Shown: positions 17,845-26,296, counted from the first letter of the stretch. The stretch: 64,000 nt of DNA from an uncultured Caldimonas sp. (GCF_946480305.1 NZ_CAMLJQ010000004.1:124001-188000); one strand, 5' to 3'. A program made the numbers and translations. The notes: generated by a model not told the origin, from the letters alone.

Positions 17845-18156
17845 CTACAAAACAACCACAAGCCGCCCGACCACTCCGTTGATGAGGTGATGTTGCCGGG
17901 CGTCATCAGTGTGCGGGCAGTAGGACCGCTTCTGCGGGCTGTGGACCGGCCCGAAGTCGCCCATCATGAAACTGCCACCCTCCACGAACACCAGGTTCTT
18001 CAGCGTCCTGGCCTTCAGTGCCTCGATGCGTTGCTGCAACACGGGTGACGAAGCGGCCTGCGGAGCGGGGCCGTGCGCCTGACTGCCTGCGCTCAAAGCG
18101 GTCAACGCAGCGAGCATCGATGTTTGATGTGGTGGTGATCCAGTGCAGCGAATCAT
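17845..18156 (-). pseudogene. truncated SUMF1/formylglycine-generating-enzyme-like gene
   Basis: It starts at 18156 behind a strong GGGAGGA ribosome-binding site and encodes a possible signal peptide, then KNLVFVEGGSFMMGDFG, the characteristic opening of FGE-sulfatase (SUMF1/PvdO) domains, which are usually 200-300 aa. After about 80 residues the similarity fades (CPHTDDARQHHLINGVV) and the frame stops at 103 aa, only 33 bases from the 3' end of the effector gene. SUMF1-like lipoproteins often accompany Tle1 cassettes. I read this as a remnant truncated when the effector cassette was inserted or exchanged. Confidence 0.6.
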
Positions 18157-18305
18157 ATTTTCCTCCCCTGCTGAAGTGGTGCCCTAGCGGCGGTGAATGG
18201 GAGACAAGGCACCGATTCTAGGAAAGCGAACGCAGGCCTATATGTGCACCACGCCTTCCATAGCGCATGCCGAGGATCCTCGATGATCTGAATATGGGAC
18301 AACGG

Positions 18306-19397
18306 CTACCACCGCGAGGTCGCGCCCCCGCCTGCGTAGCTCCCACCCCCACCCGACTCCGAGCTGCTCGAGGAACTCGACGAGGAGCTGTCCGAAGACG
18401 AGCTGCTACTGCTGCCCGTACTGTGGCGCCAGCCATACCCCGAATCGTCTGAACGGCCCGAGAAGCTGAAGCTGATCCCCGTCCGGTGGGTGAACTCACC
18501 ATTCCGACGCATGCGTTCGAGCAGGCGCCAACGCAGCGCCCAGAGCGACAGTGCGATCGCGCCGATGAGCAACCACCGGTAATGCGGGTTGTAGGGAGGC
18601 AAAGCGTATGTGCTCTTGAATCCCAGTTCGAGGCCCAGCACCATGCCCGCACTGCACGCTATCGCGATGATGAGGGCCACCCATTTGAAACCGATGGCGC
18701 TCGTGACGACCCACGCAATCACCCAACAGAGAAGAGCCGCCCCACCCAGCTCGAGAAGTGCCCGCCCCGTCAGCGGTCGCTTGCTCATGTCGTCATGCGA
18801 AGAGGTAAGCGGCGTGTCGAGCGCCTCACTGTCGAGGCAGACCGAGGCGATCGCATTGAACACTTCGTCGAGCGTGTCCTCGATCCCCGCCCGTATGCGC
18901 CCCTCTCGCAGGGCGGGCTTGAGTTCGTTGCGCAAGATGCGGCCTGCCAGCACGTCGGGCAACAGCGGCTCCATGTCGCGCGCGACCTCCAGCCGCATCT
19001 CGCGGTCCTGCATCGCCAGCACGAGCAGCACACCGTCGCCGACACCGGGGCGGCCGAGCTTCCACTCATTGGCCAACGCGTTGGCGTAGGCCTCCATCGA
19101 ATACGGACGCGTCGAGTCGATCAGCACCACGGCCACCTGGCTGCCGCAACGGGCCTCGAACGCGTTCAGCTTGGCGGTCAGTGCAGTTCGATCCTCCGCG
19201 CTCAAGCTCCCGCTGACATCGACGACTGGCCGGTAGATCAGCGCGGGCCGCTCCTGCGCGGTCGCTGCACCGGTGAAGAGAACACATGCCAGCAATGCGA
19301 CCTTGGCCGCAATGGCCATGCATGGCCGCAGCAGACGCTCGATGACCCTCGGCTGACTGCTTTGGTACCCGCGGCGTTCTGCGGCTGAATGGTTCAT
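18306..19397 (-). CDS. TPM domain protein with Ser/Gly-rich C-terminus
   Basis: A 363-aa envelope protein. An N-terminal signal/anchor (about 25-46) is followed by a TPM domain (about 50-190; VVDVSGSLSAEDRTALTAKL, VGDGVLLVLAMQDREMRLEV). Two or three membrane helices lie at about 215-295. The cytoplasmic tail is low-complexity serine (about 330-350), then GGGGSYAGGGATSRW. TPM proteins have acid-phosphatase or membrane-protein-turnover roles in a few systems. The ATG at 19397 follows a G-rich AGGGGGGG stretch; the longer frame to 19490 is not supported. It is leftward, so not part of the effector operon. An identical CCTAGAATCG element lies upstream. Confidence 0.82.
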   Translation of the reverse strand: MNHSAAERRGYQSSQPRVIERLLRPCMAIAAKVALLACVLFTGAATAQERPALIYRPVVDVSGSLSAEDRTALTAKLNAFEARCGSQVAVVLIDSTRPYSMEAYANALANEWKLGRPGVGDGVLLVLAMQDREMRLEVARDMEPLLPDVLAGRILRNELKPALREGRIRAGIEDTLDEVFNAIASVCLDSEALDTPLTSSHDDMSKRPLTGRALLELGGAALLCWVIAWVVTSAIGFKWVALIIAIACSAGMVLGLELGFKSTYALPPYNPHYRWLLIGAIALSLWALRWRLLERMRRNGEFTHRTGISFSFSGRSDDSGYGWRHSTGSSSSSSSDSSSSSSSSSSESGGGGSYAGGGATSRW

Positions 19398-19760
19398 GTC
19401 CCCCCCCTGTATGCACTTGTGATGCGCACTTTCATCCGTGTGTAGCGCGGGCAACCTCATCTGCATGCGCTGCAATTGCGAGTTGAGCAAACCTCAAGCT
19501 TCATGCGCCCACGAGCGGAGGTGCTTGACGTTCTTGCCCAGTTGCGGTGTGTTCGACCTGATCCGCGGAGGCGATTCTAGGAGCGGGCTTTTGCCTGGCA
19601 CGCTTGCCATACACCCCGTTCCAGGGGGTTCCGTCGCTGGCTGTCAAGATGCTTGTTGCCGAGAATCAGCAACTCGGCGAACGCAAACCCGTCTCGCTTC
19701 GCAAAACAATGAAAAGCCGCGCGGATGCACGTGTCACAGCACAACAAGGGAGGCTCACAA
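19398..19760. other. divergent intergenic region, 363 bases
   Basis: This separates the TPM gene (leftward) from the second DUF3304 gene (rightward). CCTAGAATCG occurs on the minus strand at 19572-19581, about 175 bases upstream of the TPM start. An imperfect CCCCGTTCCAGGGGG hairpin lies near 19615. No coding region or RNA gene recognised. Confidence 0.35.
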
Positions 19761-20396
19761 ATGAACCAGCGCACCATTCGCAGGTTCTTGAGAACCACGA
19801 ATGGGTCCTCGGCCTCGCCACGCTTCATCGCGGCTGTGGCGGACAGCGCGTGCCGCCCTAACAGGAAGCCCTTTTCTGCTTACCCGATCACGCTTCTTCT
19901 CGTTGTCATCGCAGCATTTTCTGGAGCGAGCGTTGCGCAAGAACCAGGCGGACCCACCGCGGAAATCGGCGTCTCTCATGTGCCATACAACTTCACCCCT
20001 TATACGATCGAATATCGCTTGGGTGACAACGCGGGCGGTCAGGCATTGCTTTACCGTCAATCGGGAGGGGGTGCGAACGGCGGGACCATCATCTGCTGCT
20101 ATCAAGCCCCCCGATCCGCGAAAACTCTAGAGATCTCGTGGAGGTACATCACCGGCCCCTATGAAGGGACGCCATCTGATGTCTACCACTACAAGGTGAC
20201 GATCCCGCATCCAATCCGTGTACCGAATGCGACGGCATTGACAGTTCGCTTCTACGACAAGGGCCGAGTCGCGGTACGTTTCACTCGAAAACCGGAGATG
20301 AGTGATTTTGGCAACGTCGGTCCCGACTTGCCTGGAACCGGCTGGATTGAATCGATCGGAGCGCCTGTACAAAAAAGCGAACAGAAAGGCGGTTGA
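19761..20396 (+). CDS. DUF3304 domain protein, putative T6SS immunity-like
   Basis: A 211-aa protein. An N-terminal basic stretch leads to a hydrophobic segment (about 45-58, ITLLLVVIAAFSGASVAQ) that looks like a late signal/anchor. A DUF3304 domain follows: VSHVPYNFTPYTIEYRLG, glycine-rich GGGANGG, then the diagnostic double cysteine IICCYQAP. It is a paralogue of the N-terminal half of the lipoprotein at 14528-15310 but lacks that protein's adaptor-like C-terminus and a clear lipobox. The start at 19761 has AGGGAGG upstream. The last residues (EQKGG) and the bases around the stop duplicate the end of the next gene. It is plausibly an orphan immunity gene left from an earlier effector cassette. 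Confidence 0.65.
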   Translation: MNQRTIRRFLRTTNGSSASPRFIAAVADSACRPNRKPFSAYPITLLLVVIAAFSGASVAQEPGGPTAEIGVSHVPYNFTPYTIEYRLGDNAGGQALLYRQSGGGANGGTIICCYQAPRSAKTLEISWRYITGPYEGTPSDVYHYKVTIPHPIRVPNATALTVRFYDKGRVAVRFTRKPEMSDFGNVGPDLPGTGWIESIGAPVQKSEQKGG

Positions 20397-20406
20397 CGAT
20401 GACGAC
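20379..20406 (+). repeat. 28-bp direct repeat, left copy
   Basis: The 28 bases spanning the stop of the DUF3304 gene (core GGTTGACGATGACGAC) recur at 21785-21812 with two mismatches. The repeats flank a 1.4-kb segment that contains the sterol desaturase-like gene. Confidence 0.7.
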
Positions 20407-20620
20407 GCACACACACCGGTCCTGTGGTGATCGGCAGAAGGAGCTACCCAGCGTCGTCGAAAGACATGTCAGTGGTCGATCAACTACGAACTGCGCCCAC
20501 ACCGCATTCAAGGGGGCACGGCGGCTTGGTCGCGAGGGGTGCGTTGCAGAAAATCAACCGTTTGAAAAGCATGCGGCGCACGCCCTGCAGCGCAAAGAGA
20601 AGAATCAGGAGGACCCACCC

Positions 20621-21802
20621 ATGAACCATCCCAGCGACCACCCGGTGGTTGAAGACCTCAAGAAAGCCGTCGACCTCGCCAAGTCCCACGGCCCCTTGCG
20701 CCCCGGCAAGGGCATGGTGAGCGGCATCATCGCGCTGGCCCTGGCGGACTTCAGCATCCTGGGCGTGCTGATCCTGCACTTCCCGGCCTACCTCACCACG
20801 CCGGAGGTGCGCGCCTATGTGAGCTTCGACACCTTCCGCGCCATCCTGTTCTGCGCGATGGTGTTGTCCGGCGCCATCGCGATCACCAACTTCGCGCTCG
20901 GCCGTGTGCGGCGGCTGTCGCGCTGGGCCCTGTTCTGGCTGACGCTGGCAGCCATCGGCGGCGGTGCATGGGTGCCGGTGGGCGAGTTGCCGTTGAACAC
21001 GCCGCACCTGGGGCTGGACTGGTTCATCCTCGACCTGCTGGCCACCAGCCTGGTGTTCATCGCGATCGAGAAGGCGCGGCCGCTGAACAAGAGCATGCCG
21101 GTGTTCCGCGACGACTGGCAGACCGACTTCACCTACTTCGTCGTCGGGCACCTTGCCGTGGGCCTGATCCTGCTGCTGGTCAGCCTGATCGTGCGGCACC
21201 TGCTCGGCTGGATGGCGATCGGGCCGCTGCAGCAATGGGTGCAGAGCCTTTCGTTCTGGCCGTCGCTGTTGCTGCTGATGCTGGTGACGGACTTCTACCG
21301 CTACTGGCTGCACAGGGCCTATCACGAGATCCCGTGGGGCTGGCGCCTGCATGCGGTGCATCACAGCACCGAGCACATGGACTGGCTCTCGGGCAGCCGC
21401 ACGCACGTGATCGAAACGGTGATCTCCAGTGCGGTGATCATCGCGCCGTCGGTGCTGATGGGGTTTCCGCAGGCGGTGATCAACGTGTACATCCTGATCG
21501 CGGGCTTCCAGGCGGTGTTCAACCACGCGAACGTGTCGGTGCGGCTCGGCCCGCTGCGCTATCTGATCGTGATGCCCAACTTCCACCACTGGCACCACAG
21601 TCAGGACGAAGAGGCGCTGGACCGCTGCTACGCCGCGCACTTCGCGTTCTGGGACTACTTGTTCGGCACCGCGGTGCCTGCGAACGAGGCGAAGAAGTGG
21701 CCGCACCGCTACGGCGTGGTGGGCGACTACGTGCCGCGGGGGTTCTGGAAGCAGCAGCTGTTTCCGTTCAACTGGAACGGCAAAGAACAGAGAGGTGGTT
21801 GA
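20621..21802 (+). CDS. sterol desaturase/fatty acid hydroxylase superfamily membrane protein
   Basis: A 393-aa integral membrane di-iron enzyme with about seven hydrophobic segments. The histidine-box set lies in the C-terminal half: HRAYH (about 230), HAVHHSTEH (about 245) and HHWHHSQDEE (about 325), the HX3H/HX2HH pattern of this superfamily. Members hydroxylate or desaturate lipids; the substrate here is unknown. The ATG at 20621 has a perfect AGGAGG site; an in-frame extension to 20393 passes through duplicated junction sequence and is rejected. The EI24-like gene starts 2 bases after its stop, so they form an operon. Its 3' end carries the right copy of the 28-bp repeat. Confidence 0.88.
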   Translation: MNHPSDHPVVEDLKKAVDLAKSHGPLRPGKGMVSGIIALALADFSILGVLILHFPAYLTTPEVRAYVSFDTFRAILFCAMVLSGAIAITNFALGRVRRLSRWALFWLTLAAIGGGAWVPVGELPLNTPHLGLDWFILDLLATSLVFIAIEKARPLNKSMPVFRDDWQTDFTYFVVGHLAVGLILLLVSLIVRHLLGWMAIGPLQQWVQSLSFWPSLLLLMLVTDFYRYWLHRAYHEIPWGWRLHAVHHSTEHMDWLSGSRTHVIETVISSAVIIAPSVLMGFPQAVINVYILIAGFQAVFNHANVSVRLGPLRYLIVMPNFHHWHHSQDEEALDRCYAAHFAFWDYLFGTAVPANEAKKWPHRYGVVGDYVPRGFWKQQLFPFNWNGKEQRGG

Positions 21803-21812
21803 CGATGACGAC
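21785..21812 (+). repeat. 28-bp direct repeat, right copy
   Basis: It matches 20379-20406 at 26 of 28 positions. It covers the EQRGG-stop end of the sterol desaturase-like gene and the ATGACGAC start of the EI24-like gene. The left copy carries the equivalent EQKGG-stop plus a vestigial ATGACGAC. Confidence 0.7.
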
Positions 21813-22554
21813 TCCACCACGCCAGTTGGCATCTGCGGCCCCCACCGGCACGCTGGCCGCCTCCTCTGAAGCTCTCGCCTGCCTCGTGCTCGGCCTGCGC
21901 GAGGGCCTTCGGCCCCGGCTTGCGTTGGCATCGGCCGTTGTCGCCGTGGTCTCGGTGCTCACGTGGCTGGTGGTCTTGCTGCTGGCGCGCAACCCGGTGT
22001 GGCGCGCCGCAGAAGCGGCGGCTGCCTGGGCATTGCCTGAGTTCGCCCTGGCGTTGAGCGGCGTGGTGGCCTTTGTGCTCGTTGCCACCACCTTCGTGCT
22101 GCTGGTGGTGCTGAGCATCCGCGTGTACCAGGCGCTGTTCCTGATGTCGCGCATCCAGGCCCAATGCCTCGTGCAGTACCCGGCGCTTGCCGCAGGTGCC
22201 ACGGGCAGCTGGGCGGCCGACCTGAGTTCGACGCTGCGGCAGTTTGCGGTGATGCTCGTCAGCTTCCCGCTGCTGCTGATCCCGTTGCTGGGCGGCGTGC
22301 TCTATCTGCTGCTCGGCTGCTATCTCAACGTGCGCGGCCTGATGGACGACGCGCTGGAGAACCTCGCCACGCCTGCCGAGCGAGAGCTGATCGTGAAGAG
22401 CAGCCGGTGGTCGATCCTGGGGCTGGGCCTGGCCACGGCAGGCTTGCTGCTGATTCCGTTTGCGGGCTTGTTGATGCCGTCGGTGCTCGGCGCCAGCGTG
22501 TGCCATCTTTGCCTGCGCGCATTGCAGAGGCTGCGCGCGCAACAGCAGCGATGA
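21805..22554 (+). CDS. EI24 domain-containing membrane protein
   Basis: A 249-aa inner-membrane protein with about five to six helices. It has the EI24/CysZ-like organisation: two N-terminal helices (about 40-65 and 78-108), a central GSWAADLSSTLRQFAVMLV segment, then PLLLIPLLGGVLYLLLGCYLNVRGLMD and a C-terminal helix pair. CysZ relatives are sulfate channels, but a transport role here is not shown. It begins 2 bases after the sterol desaturase-like stop and its own stop overlaps a 31-aa ORF (ATGA). Confidence 0.75.
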   Translation: MTTPPRQLASAAPTGTLAASSEALACLVLGLREGLRPRLALASAVVAVVSVLTWLVVLLLARNPVWRAAEAAAAWALPEFALALSGVVAFVLVATTFVLLVVLSIRVYQALFLMSRIQAQCLVQYPALAAGATGSWAADLSSTLRQFAVMLVSFPLLLIPLLGGVLYLLLGCYLNVRGLMDDALENLATPAERELIVKSSRWSILGLGLATAGLLLIPFAGLLMPSVLGASVCHLCLRALQRLRAQQQR

Positions 22555-22646
22555 GCAGCCCCATCTACTTGCGAGACCACGACACGTACAGCCGCGTGCT
22601 GGAGTACCACCCGGATACCGGTGAACACCGCCTGCTTGCGCGGTAA
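22551..22646 (+). CDS. 31-aa coupled micro-ORF
   Basis: It starts at an ATGA overlap with the EI24-like gene. The product is short, soluble and charged (MSSPIYLRDHDTYSRVLEYH, ending HRLLAR), with a Tyr/His/Asp-rich composition unlike a random frame. No separate ribosome-binding site is needed if coupled. No family recognised. Confidence 0.4.
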   Translation: MSSPIYLRDHDTYSRVLEYHPDTGEHRLLAR

Positions 22647-22787
22647 GCGCTCCCCGGCTCACTCTCTTCAAGCCCGTTCCCGCCACGCGCGGCCATGCCT
22701 GCCGGTTATGGCCGCTCTCCAATTTGGCAATGGTGTTCGGCGAACACGTGTCCCAGACTGCGCTCCATCGCGCCACTGGAGGACACC

Positions 22788-23696
22788 ATGCCGTACCGTC
22801 CATGCCCGCACCGGCCCACCCTGCTGCCGGCCCTCGCTGCCCTGCTGGTCTCGCTGGCTGCAGCGGCCGCGAGCCACGCAGACACCTTGGAGCGCATCCG
22901 CTCGCGTGGCGTGGTGGTCATCGGCCATCGCGATTCGTCGATACCGCTGTCCTACGTGGCGAACGGACGCGCGCTGGGCTACAGCGTCGACGTGTGCCAC
23001 AAACTGGTGGACGCGATCGCGCGGCATCTCTCGCTCGCATCGCCTCGCATCGAATACCGGCCGGTGACGTCGGCCACGCGGTTCGATGCGATCGAGCGGG
23101 GCGAGATCGACCTCGAATGCGGCTCGACGACCAACACCGCGCAGCGGCGTGAACGCGTTGCCTTCACGATCGCGCACTTCATTGCGTCGGCGCGCATCAT
23201 GGTGCGCTCCTCGTCGCCGGTGGAGCGCATCGAGCAACTCGATGGCTCCACGGTTGCGTCCACGGCGGGCACCACCAACGTCGAGTCGCTGCAGAAGGAA
23301 GCGCGGCTGAAGGGCATCCGCCTGGACGTGGTGGCCGCGAAGGACCATGCGGAAGCGGTGTCGTGGGTGCTGTCGGGCAAGGTGCGCGGCTTCGCGATGG
23401 ACGACATCATCCTGTACGGCCTGCAGGCGAGTGCGCCGGAACCGGGAGCGTTGAAGATCGTCGGCAAACCGATCACGATCGAGCCCTACGCGATCGCGTT
23501 CGAGCGCAACAACCCGCGCTTGAAGGCGGTGGTCGACGCCGAGATGCGCCGCTTGATCTTCAGCCGCGAGTTGCACGCGCTGTACGACAAGTGGTTCGTG
23601 CAGCCCATCCCGCCCAAGGGGATGTCGCTGAACATGAAGATGTCGCACCTGCTGTCGGATTCGCTGAAGTTCCCGTCCGACTACGTGCCCAACTGA
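22788..23696 (+). CDS. amino-acid ABC transporter substrate-binding protein (GltI-like)
   Basis: A 302-aa periplasmic solute-binding protein of family 3. The signal peptide ends near SHADTLERIRSRGVVVIGHR. YSVDVCHKLVDAIARHL, ECGSTTNTAQRRERVAF and AMDDIILYGL are the ligand-binding segments shared with glutamate/aspartate-binding GltI. GGAGG lies 5 bases before the ATG. No permease or ATPase gene is adjacent, so it must share a transporter encoded elsewhere or act as an orphan receptor component. It faces the ornithine cyclodeaminase-family gene and sits in a small amino-acid-themed group. Confidence 0.88.
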   Translation: MPYRPCPHRPTLLPALAALLVSLAAAAASHADTLERIRSRGVVVIGHRDSSIPLSYVANGRALGYSVDVCHKLVDAIARHLSLASPRIEYRPVTSATRFDAIERGEIDLECGSTTNTAQRRERVAFTIAHFIASARIMVRSSSPVERIEQLDGSTVASTAGTTNVESLQKEARLKGIRLDVVAAKDHAEAVSWVLSGKVRGFAMDDIILYGLQASAPEPGALKIVGKPITIEPYAIAFERNNPRLKAVVDAEMRRLIFSRELHALYDKWFVQPIPPKGMSLNMKMSHLLSDSLKFPSDYVPN

Positions 23697-23726
23697 AGGC
23701 CGACGATGCCGTGCGACCCCGCGCCG

Positions 23727-24647
23727 TCATGCACCGGCCTGGCTGCGTTTCCAGGCCACGTGAGCCGCGGCCAGGTCGGTCAGGCCGATGCCCACGCTCT
23801 TGAACACGACGATCTCGTCCGCGTGGCTGCGCCACGGTGCTTCGCCGGCATAGATCTGCGGCAGGTCGACGATGCGTGCCGCATCGAGCGCGCCGCTTGC
23901 CAGGCCTTGCACCACCTCGCCTGCCTCGGTGTTGCTCTGCGGCTGCCATTCCACGATCACGCGGCCGGCCGCCGCGAGCAAGGTGTCGTCGAGTTCGCTG
24001 CCGGTGGGCAGGCTCGTTCCCACAGCGGCAACGAAGGCGCCCGGCCGTACCCATCGCCCATCGAACACCGGCTGCTTGGAGCGCGTGCAGGTGACGATGA
24101 TGTCGGCGCCGCGCACGGCCTGCTCCGCACTGCACGGGCGCACGTCGATGCCGAGGCGGGCCGACGCCTCTTGGCACCACCGGTCCACCGGTGCCATGTC
24201 GACCACCCGTATCTGCTGCAACGGCAGCGCCTGGGCCAAGGCTTCAGCGTGCGCCCGACCTTGCAGGCCTGCGCCGAACAGCGCCGCGGTACACGCGTGC
24301 GGCATGGCCTTCATCGCAGCAAGCGTGGTCAGCGCGGGGGTGCGGCAGCGGGTGAGTTCGTTGGCCTCCATCACGGCAAGCGGCAGGTTGCGGCGGATGT
24401 CGAACAGCGTGAACAGGAACGAGAAGCTGCCGGCCACGGTGGGGTACACCTTCTCGCCGGCAACACCGGCATCGCGCCAGATGGCGCCCATCGAGCTGAG
24501 CTTGACCTCGGCGCAGTCCACACGGGTGCGCGGCTTGATGGCGGCGCCTCGGCGTGCCAGCGAGGTCAGTGCGGCGTCGATCTCCTCTCGCACCGAAGGC
24601 ACATCGATGAGGCGGGCGATTTGGGCGTCATTGAACAAGGCAATCAT
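23727..24647 (-). CDS. ornithine cyclodeaminase/mu-crystallin family protein
   Basis: A 306-aa NAD(P)-dependent enzyme of the OCD/mu-crystallin family. The family includes ornithine cyclodeaminase, alanine dehydrogenase and pyrroline-2-carboxylate reductases. KVYPTVAGSFSFLFTLFD, VMEANELTRCRTPALTTLA and the Rossmann motif ALFGAGLQGRAHAEAL (about 125-140) are diagnostic. ADIIVTCTRSKQPVFDG follows. The start at 24647 is the ATG that gives the usual N-terminus; the longer frame to 24791 overlaps the divergent LysR. It probably acts on ornithine or a cyclic imino acid and is likely controlled by the adjacent LysR. Confidence 0.85.
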   Translation of the reverse strand: MIALFNDAQIARLIDVPSVREEIDAALTSLARRGAAIKPRTRVDCAEVKLSSMGAIWRDAGVAGEKVYPTVAGSFSFLFTLFDIRRNLPLAVMEANELTRCRTPALTTLAAMKAMPHACTAALFGAGLQGRAHAEALAQALPLQQIRVVDMAPVDRWCQEASARLGIDVRPCSAEQAVRGADIIVTCTRSKQPVFDGRWVRPGAFVAAVGTSLPTGSELDDTLLAAAGRVIVEWQPQSNTEAGEVVQGLASGALDAARIVDLPQIYAGEAPWRSHADEIVVFKSVGIGLTDLAAAHVAWKRSQAGA

Positions 24648-24774
24648 GGCAGGAGCTCGTGCGTGAAAGGCCTGCAGGCTACCGGCCGCCGCCGCGCTGC
24701 GGAACTGCCAAAACGCAGTGCTCCCATAGCCCTGGCGCATGGGGTGCTGCGGGCCAAGGCAGGCGGGTGAGCGC

Positions 24775-25647
24775 ATGCGCATCCGGTACATCGAAGTCTT
24801 CTATGCCGTGATGCAGTGCGGCACGGTCAGCGGCGCGGCGAAGCTGTTGAACGTGAGCCAGCCTGCGGCCACCCGGCTGCTGCAGCAGGCCGAAGCACAT
24901 GTGGGCGTGGCCTTGTTCCAGCGCGTGCGCGGACGGCTCGTGCCCACGGCCGAGGCCTTGCAGCTTTATCCGGAGGTGGAGCAGCTCTACCTCAAGCTGG
25001 ACGCGGTGCGGCGTGTGGTGGCCAGCCTGGGGCGGGAGTCGAAGACGCTGGTGCGCGTGTTGTGTGTGCCGGGCCTGGCGCTGGAAGCGCTGCCGCCGGC
25101 GATGGCGCGCTGTGCGGCGGCCGTTCCGTCGGCCAGCTTTTCAGTGCGCACGCTGCACTCGCGCCAGATCTGCGAGAGCCTGGTGCTGCGCGAGGCGGAG
25201 GTGGGCTTCACCTTCGAGCCGCCGTCGCACCCTTCGCTGGTGAGCCGGCCGATCGCAGAAGGCTGCATCGTGAGCGTGGGGCCGGACGTGCCGAGCGGCG
25301 GATGCCCGATCGAACAGTTGTCGCAGCACGAAGTGATCGACCTCGACCCGACGGACCCACTTGGTCGCCTGCTACATGCCACCTGGCTCGGGCGCGGCGA
25401 GGTGAAGCGCTCGCGCGTCGTCGCGCAGACGTACCACGCAGCGATCGAACTGGCAGCGCAGGGCTTTGGTTGGGCCATCGTCGACAGCATGACGGCCCGG
25501 CATGCACGCCGGCACCCGGGGCTGCGCGTGGCACCGATCACGCCGCCGCTGCCGATTGCCGTGCATGCGGTGAAGTCGCGCGACCTGCCCTCCAACCACG
25601 CGATCGATGCGCTAATCGCCGCGATGGCCGCCGTGCTGGCGGCATGA
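24775..25647 (+). CDS. LysR family transcriptional regulator
   Basis: A 290-aa LysR protein. The N-terminal winged HTH (VSGAAKLLNVSQPAATRLLQ, residues about 17-36) is followed by the linker helix and a periplasmic-binding-protein-like effector domain. The family resembles regulators of arginine/octopine-type catabolism. It is divergent from the ornithine cyclodeaminase-family gene, with 127 bases between starts, the classic arrangement for a LysR and its target. It converges on the LysE exporter with a 13-base gap. The effector is likely an amino acid, inferred from context. Confidence 0.9.
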   Translation: MRIRYIEVFYAVMQCGTVSGAAKLLNVSQPAATRLLQQAEAHVGVALFQRVRGRLVPTAEALQLYPEVEQLYLKLDAVRRVVASLGRESKTLVRVLCVPGLALEALPPAMARCAAAVPSASFSVRTLHSRQICESLVLREAEVGFTFEPPSHPSLVSRPIAEGCIVSVGPDVPSGGCPIEQLSQHEVIDLDPTDPLGRLLHATWLGRGEVKRSRVVAQTYHAAIELAAQGFGWAIVDSMTARHARRHPGLRVAPITPPLPIAVHAVKSRDLPSNHAIDALIAAMAAVLAA

Positions 25648-25660
25648 GTGCGCGGTGTCG

Positions 25661-26296
25661 CTACATCCGGTGCGCGGAAGATGCGAGCTTCAGCCCGAGG
25701 CCCATCATCACGCCGCCAGCGGCGCGGTCGATCCAGTGCTTGAAGCGCAGATAGGCGCGGCGGGGCCGCTCCGAGGAAAGCCCCAGGGCGACCAGCGCAT
25801 ACCAGGCCGTCTCGATGAACAGCACGAGCGCCAGGATGGCGGCGATGAGCCCGATGTCGGCCGCCTTCGGCATGAAGGCCGCGAACACGCTGCCGTAGAC
25901 GATGGCCGTCTTGGGGTTGCTCACCTGGGTCATGAGGCCGAGCGCAAAGGCACGCCAGTGACCGGCCGGACTCGCGGCGGAAGGCTCCGCGGTGACCGCG
26001 AGCGGCTGCCTGGCACCGCGCCAGATGCGCAGGCCGAGGTAAGCCAGGTACAACCCGCCACCCACCTTGAGCACGACGTACAGCGACGGCACCGCCAGCA
26101 GCAGCCCTTGCAGGCCGGCCAGTGCAGCCACCGCGAACAGGAAGCCACCCAGCCCCATGCCGACCGCTGCGGCCATCGCATTGCCGCGGCCCGAGGCCAC
26201 CGCCGTGCGGGCGATCATCACGAAGCTCGGCCCAGGGCTCACCACGCCGACGGCGAGGGCGCTGCCGATGCCCAGCAGGGCGATCCAGTCATTCAT
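25661..26296 (-). CDS. LysE family amino-acid exporter
   Basis: A 211-aa six-helix membrane exporter of the LysE/RhtB family. It has SPGPSFVMIARTAVASGRGN near the N-terminus and a conserved second-half signature VSNPKTAIVYGSVFAAFMP. AAGGAG precedes the ATG. It is the last of three closely spaced leftward genes after the thiolase and the AhpD-like enzyme (gaps 49 and 30 bases), suggesting an operon. Substrate not predictable. Confidence 0.9.
   Translation of the reverse strand: MNDWIALLGIGSALAVGVVSPGPSFVMIARTAVASGRGNAMAAAVGMGLGGFLFAVAALAGLQGLLLAVPSLYVVLKVGGGLYLAYLGLRIWRGARQPLAVTAEPSAASPAGHWRAFALGLMTQVSNPKTAIVYGSVFAAFMPKAADIGLIAAILALVLFIETAWYALVALGLSSERPRRAYLRFKHWIDRAAGGVMMGLGLKLASSAHRM

Noticed and set aside
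20393..20620. N-terminal extension of the sterol desaturase-like protein to 20393
   Set aside because: It runs through the 28-bp duplicated junction and lacks family similarity; the ATG at 20621 has a perfect AGGAGG site.
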